Origin: JAFGXT01 sp963677165
GTDB taxonomy: Bacteria > Verrucomicrobiota > Lentisphaeria > Victivallales > SZUA-371
DNA length: 64,000 nt
Reading direction: 5' to 3'
Assembly: GCA_963677165.2 (NCBI GenBank)
Contig: CAXXSX010000002.1
Location: forward strand, 4,588,001-4,652,000
Each line of letters opens with the position of its first letter. The first letter of the stretch is position 1. Shown here piece by piece: positions 61,401 to 64,000 of this stretch. The position numbers and the translations under genes were made by a program. The notes beneath the pieces were generated by a model. The model did no database searches. It was given only the letters and a program-made list of their open reading frames with translations, and had not been told where the DNA came from.

Positions 61401-61621
61401 AACCGGTAAAACATAACCAGATTGACCGCCATCCAAACCAGCAAAGCGCCAATTCGGGTGTATACGGAAAAGCCTCCGAGATTATCCAGAATAAATCCCA
61501 CGGTCAACAAAACAAGATTCACTACAACGAACCGGCAGAACGCTTTAAAAGACGCCTGCTGTCGCCGCTTCTTCTTAAGTTCAGTCAAGGTTTCTGATAA
61601 ATTTCCTGCCATTTTCGCCAT
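58433..61621 (-). CDS. Large membrane protein, DUF4175-like
   Basis: 1062 residues. Three membrane helices (about 28-48, 52-75 and 148-168) are followed by beta-rich domains (about 190-500), then a long coiled-coil-rich part (about 530-800; EKEFYEKLKQTKSKLDEFMK) and a Gly/Ser-rich low-complexity linker (about 860-960). This layout matches DUF4175-type proteins found with MoxR, DUF58, von Willebrand and amidotransferase-like genes in planctomycetes, Verrucomicrobia and relatives. It probably organises an envelope or stress-tolerance complex. The start at 61621 overlaps the upstream gene by 41 bases; ATG 61612, nine bases on, with AAGG upstream, is an equally good start. Confidence 0.65.
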   Translation of the reverse strand: MAKMAGNLSETLTELKKKRRQQASFKAFCRFVVVNLVLLTVGFILDNLGGFSVYTRIGALLVWMAVNLVMFYRLTAALIRSHVTDRVAALELERHSGITDNSLVNAVCFSTDKDITEELRGLFSGHADNLCKEIHIDGVWHSKKCRKLFWLAIIIFAASLGYFVPFYRYAGNACIRYLNPWSQLASPNFTQFKVTPGDVIISSGGSVKITASAVRDGNRRNNLKVIVRGAGDAVLYQMKYDKGIDAFTLKNLSRSLSYAITDGTDRSREFNVTVKAAPALKSLALTVTPPSYTRKKPVKYPAGTREVKLLKSSNVSVVPAVPAGYKWSWLGMKSDANKPFNGDLTESRTLALNLHAKDGTVFKNVWSCKFTVVDDGPPKVRFLNRETNIEAGFGQRVPLCFAAEDDFGLSELRVVVNSQGREKVVKNFKYNAGSIDRTREAYSLKITPELFSSGSSGEVKVVAVDTRQPAGIGTTEIPVTIHIVDLVKKLQKNLPAGEVGKLYELLFKTVDDQRKTRQAVSSRVKYFNRWDGVRLLRAQKAIYSQLNRAETLAAGLSKKGLVKKTFAGAILFLKNKPGDALVNSSLALRRVQRDRKKLTLKLNEIITVQTDMIAKLQQLLGVMAVADENQKQQKELAKEESQEKEFYEKLKQTKSKLDEFMKQQRKIISQTESIDPKDAEDWSDAEEKLLGNLAAQELDMAKFFKSAFNDLSKLQNQDFSNSAMADEFVEMYEELQKAGEALVKKKIEIATLAENTALDSSNAVAANLERWLCDAKDYRKWISEENGESPDIPLTDLPEELTDIIGDLIETEEDMTEDIQDSTNSFSYSSDEALGWGTGDGTIDSMQAKGITGNVLPNNNEVGGRSGEGRSGKSSGQFVEKTATGKGGRKTPTRLVQSPYEKGTVEDTSKDAPGGATGGGKQSGVGDEGLVGVTPDQDQNIQERLAGQQGEMKQRAMALLKKLTDRNLPTGDVQEALRKMSKLQSLKANGGDGVQIRRVKSEMLAALQNARVAVDTAVRAEQEQVRQRRIKSYTVKYQRKEKVPAEYEDYVGHYFKALAEEE

Positions 61622-62678
61622 CCTTGAAGTTTAAAATTATATCGGCTCCGGGCTTAACGTTTTCCAGAGCCTTAATCTGATAAAGTTTACGCGTTTTCTC
61701 GCCACCTTTCTGCTTATGACGCAACATGATACAGCGGGTATCAATTTTCCATTCGTCTCCGGCTTTGTGCCAGTTCCATACATCAAGGTGCCAGATATAT
61801 CCGCCGGGCGTATGCTTTTTTGCCGCGTAATATTCCGCACGACGTTTGTATACCAGCGTTTTTGTGAATCCAGTCGTTCCGGCAGCTTTCAGAATCCAGC
61901 GATCAGGAAAGAAGTCGTCGGCTTTGGGAAAAGCCTTGTTTATCTGTTCCATTGCATTTGCCGGTATTGGATCGCCTGCGGCTTTATCGGGTACTCCGCC
62001 GGATAATCCACACAACGCATAACTATCGGTCAAAATATAAATATCATACGTGCCAGGAAGCAAATTGTCGAGTAAAAACGAATCACCTTTAAGCTCCGCG
62101 AAGCAAACTGTTGCTCGCTGGTTATCCATTGCCGTAACCTTGAGCAGCTTGCCAAATCCGGTAACAGTTCCCATGATTGGCGGCACATGCCTAACCCGGT
62201 TTAAAAACGTAACTTTCATCGGGTACAATAAATCATCAAACTTTTCCCCGGTACTTCCTTTAATTTGCCGGGTCAGAAACAGTTTATTCGGTCCCTTCCC
62301 TTTAAAACGGAACGGAACCGCCACGATATGGCCTCGGATGACTTCACCGCTGACCAGCACAATTTCCGTCAGAAAATCAATAAACGGATACTTGCCGTCA
62401 AAATAAACCTTTTCCACCTTGCCAGCTTCTTTATACATCCACGGTTGGTTCATCGTCTTCTGTTCGTATTTTTGGGTAATAGAAACAATATCTTCTGGCT
62501 TTAGCTTACGTCGGTATTTTGAATCAACTGGAGAAATAATAATCGGACGGTTTCCCATAATCGAAAGCTGTCCTTTTATTTCCTTGTTATCAGACATCTC
62601 AATTCTTGCCGGATACCACTTAGCGGCAAACATTGGCAACGCTACGCCTAAAAGCATAAATAAAATTATTTTCTTCAT
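61581..62678 (-). CDS. Unknown secreted protein of the DUF4175 cluster
   Basis: 365 residues with a signal peptide (about 1-19, ending PMFAA). The mature part has short strand-rich units such as YPARIEMSDNKEIKGQLSI and IVLVSGEVIRGHIVAVPF, like repeated small beta barrels, and later a YHT/WHLDVWNWHK stretch. Not recognised. ATG 62678 is preferred over the GTG six bases upstream because GAGGA lies about 10 bases from it and only four from the GTG. The next gene overlaps its end, so both are co-transcribed. Confidence 0.65.
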   Translation of the reverse strand: MKKIILFMLLGVALPMFAAKWYPARIEMSDNKEIKGQLSIMGNRPIIISPVDSKYRRKLKPEDIVSITQKYEQKTMNQPWMYKEAGKVEKVYFDGKYPFIDFLTEIVLVSGEVIRGHIVAVPFRFKGKGPNKLFLTRQIKGSTGEKFDDLLYPMKVTFLNRVRHVPPIMGTVTGFGKLLKVTAMDNQRATVCFAELKGDSFLLDNLLPGTYDIYILTDSYALCGLSGGVPDKAAGDPIPANAMEQINKAFPKADDFFPDRWILKAAGTTGFTKTLVYKRRAEYYAAKKHTPGGYIWHLDVWNWHKAGDEWKIDTRCIMLRHKQKGGEKTRKLYQIKALENVKPGADIILNFKDGENGRKFIRNLD

Positions 62679-62720
62679 CTTCACATATTCCTCTTATATC
62701 TTACCACTTGGCGAAAGTAG

Positions 62721-62809
62721 GGGCGATTTTTGATAAAAACGCCCGCCGCACCAGCGGCATTCTTATTACATCTAATTTTTCAACATCTGTTTTCCGCACT
62801 GATGTGCGG
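62721..62809. repeat. Two hairpins in the cluster's spacer
   Basis: GGGCG-A-TTTTT and AAAAA-CGCCC form one stem (62721-62744, one bulge) and CCGCAC-TGAT-GTGCGG another (62794-62809). Neither is followed by a T tract on the minus strand. They lie between two genes of the cluster and may stabilise or separate their transcripts. Confidence 0.45.
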
Positions 62810-62838
62810 TGTGCCGCTTTCATCGAAAGCAGACACTA

Positions 62839-64000
62839 CTAAAATAAATTATATTTGCGCCGCAGATACCAACCGGCCATCAACAGAATAATTACCGCCG
62901 CAAAGAAAAACGGTGTTTCAAAAACCGGATACCATTCACGCTCTATATCATTTTTCTGTACCGTCGTAATTACGTCACGAACCAGCCGATCAGCTTCATC
63001 CGGACCGTAAATACGTCCAGCCGAACAGAATTTCAAGAAGTTGTCGTTTGTAACTTTTAGATCATAATTTTCATTAATACGTTCGCCCACCAGGATCAAT
63101 TTATAACGCTGACGGATAATCCGGTTTCCCACCCGGCATACCGTTTTCAGCATATAGCGTCCGGGGCGCAGAGGCGAAAATTCAGCGGTATACATATTGC
63201 CTTCACGAACCAGGGTACGAACTGCTTCCGCCTGAACCCCGTTCACCGGATAAATCGTTGACTCTATCTTGAAATCAGGGTTATCTCGGTCCTTTTCCGG
63301 GACAGACGCGATTGCGGTCACTTTCAGTTTATCCCCCGGCAGTAATTCGCTACGGTTTACACTGACTTTAAGAATATCATCGCGACTCTTTCCGGCATAG
63401 TTAATTAACTGTTCCCAGAAAATACCGAAGTTGATTTCGCGCTGTTTTCCACGTCCCCACAAATGCAGCGAGTTTGTCAAGACCGCGACCGCCCTGCCCT
63501 GACCGTATGGAAGCGAAACAACCAGCGGATAGCGGTTTTGAGCTTCGGCCTCTAATAATATCTCAGCTCCTTCCTTAATTCCGGAAACCCGGTTCAGCCC
63601 ACGAATTATCGCGTCTTTGCCGCATAACTCCGCCATACGTTCGGAGAAACTGCTGTCCGCTTTATTTGGCACGACCACCTTGAATCGTCCAGTCACAAAA
63701 TCGGTAGCGTTGGAACGTACAGGCATGATACCATACAGCGGCGATTTTGTTGAAAGTTCGCCAAAAGAATCCGTTCCTCCAAGAATAATAAGATTACCGC
63801 CGTTCATTACATATTGTTCCAGCACCGATTGTTCGGAAGGTGACAATAAATCCTGACGGGTAGCGCCAAGTACCAGCACATCCACCTGCCGTAATTTCGT
63901 GGCGGATTTCGGCAAACCATTGCGGAAATTATTGTCTATTTCACTGCCGATTACATTGCACCGGTCATTTCCCAGACGATAAACCGCGGTAAACTTCTTT
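62839..64000 (-). CDS. Amidotransferase-like membrane-anchored protein (5' end outside window)
   Basis: The frame is open without a stop to the end of the window, so the gene starts beyond 64000; the TTG at 63915 is not the start. The visible part has a class-I amidotransferase-like Rossmann core (VDVLVLGATRQDLLSPSEQ, YVMNGGNLIILGGTDSFGE), then LPYGQGRAVAVLTNS, a beta-sandwich, and a C-terminal membrane helix with a WYLRRKYNLF end. The catalytic Cys of true amidotransferases is not seen in this part. The family commonly occurs with DUF4175, DUF58 and MoxR genes, which fits the genes next to it. Confidence 0.75.
   Translation of the reverse strand, partial: KKFTAVYRLGNDRCNVIGSEIDNNFRNGLPKSATKLRQVDVLVLGATRQDLLSPSEQSVLEQYVMNGGNLIILGGTDSFGELSTKSPLYGIMPVRSNATDFVTGRFKVVVPNKADSSFSERMAELCGKDAIIRGLNRVSGIKEGAEILLEAEAQNRYPLVVSLPYGQGRAVAVLTNSLHLWGRGKQREINFGIFWEQLINYAGKSRDDILKVSVNRSELLPGDKLKVTAIASVPEKDRDNPDFKIESTIYPVNGVQAEAVRTLVREGNMYTAEFSPLRPGRYMLKTVCRVGNRIIRQRYKLILVGERINENYDLKVTNDNFLKFCSAGRIYGPDEADRLVRDVITTVQKNDIEREWYPVFETPFFFAAVIILLMAGWYLRRKYNLF

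Noticed and set aside
1..64000. tRNA genes, rRNA genes and CRISPR arrays
   Set aside because: No T-arm GGTTCGAATCC-type sequence in a cloverleaf setting, no rRNA-like stretch and no regularly spaced repeats were seen by eye; a covariance-model scan would be needed to be sure.

Overview
The window looks like a chromosomal stretch of an anaerobic, polysaccharide-using bacterium of the PVC group, most likely Lentisphaerota (Victivallis-like). That is an inference from gene content: two formylglycine sulfatases, a PL5-type alginate lyase, a GH38 mannosidase, a glycyl radical enzyme with its activase, four AraC-type sensors each beside or near a catabolic gene, a MurA with Asp in place of the catalytic Cys, and a DUF4175/amidotransferase-like membrane cluster. 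No rRNA, tRNA, CRISPR array, transposase or integrase was seen.

Layout. 1-4 kb: end of a membrane protein, then an AraC regulator divergent from an orphan sugar-type binding protein, and a HAD phosphatase. 4.3-11.6 kb: glycyl radical enzyme and activase, GH38 mannosidase, argininosuccinate lyase. 11.6-13.6 kb: a Cache-HAMP-SpoIIE protein whose phosphatase site looks degraded. 13.7-21.2 kb: AraC regulator, a DUF3863-like protein, then a tight OYE / SDR / fumarate-reductase-like flavoprotein operon and an XRE-cupin regulator. 21.2-25.1 kb: small sensors, a dicarboxylate symporter, a TIGR04076 protein and a molbindin. 25.2-29.1 kb: an AT-rich accessory islet of small genes (DUF2726, DUF2971, tiny membrane proteins, an acidic Ser-rich protein) sprinkled with short repeats.

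29.2-39.8 kb is mostly housekeeping: rfbB, lpdA, a lipoprotein, a parvulin, a nitroreductase, GrpB, bioB, a DeaD helicase, AraC, Hsp20. 40-49.6 kb: two sulfatases with an IclR and an AraC regulator, a three-gene unknown cassette that includes a protein built of four degenerate repeats, and a PL5 lyase. 49.8-53.1 kb: murA, marC, and a radical SAM/helix-hairpin-helix protein. 53.3-57.8 kb: a multi-PAS histidine kinase with a sigma-54 response regulator. 57.8-64 kb: a minus-strand run of secreted and membrane proteins, cut by the window end.

How the genes fit: polysaccharide genes are scattered, each with its own small regulator, rather than gathered in one SusCD-type locus. The two most interesting units are the three-enzyme reductive cassette at 16.4-20.6 kb, which has the same enzyme families as the daidzein-to-equol pathway, and the unexplained repeat-protein cassette at 43.4-46.0 kb. 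All family assignments come from reading motifs by eye; no database search was run.
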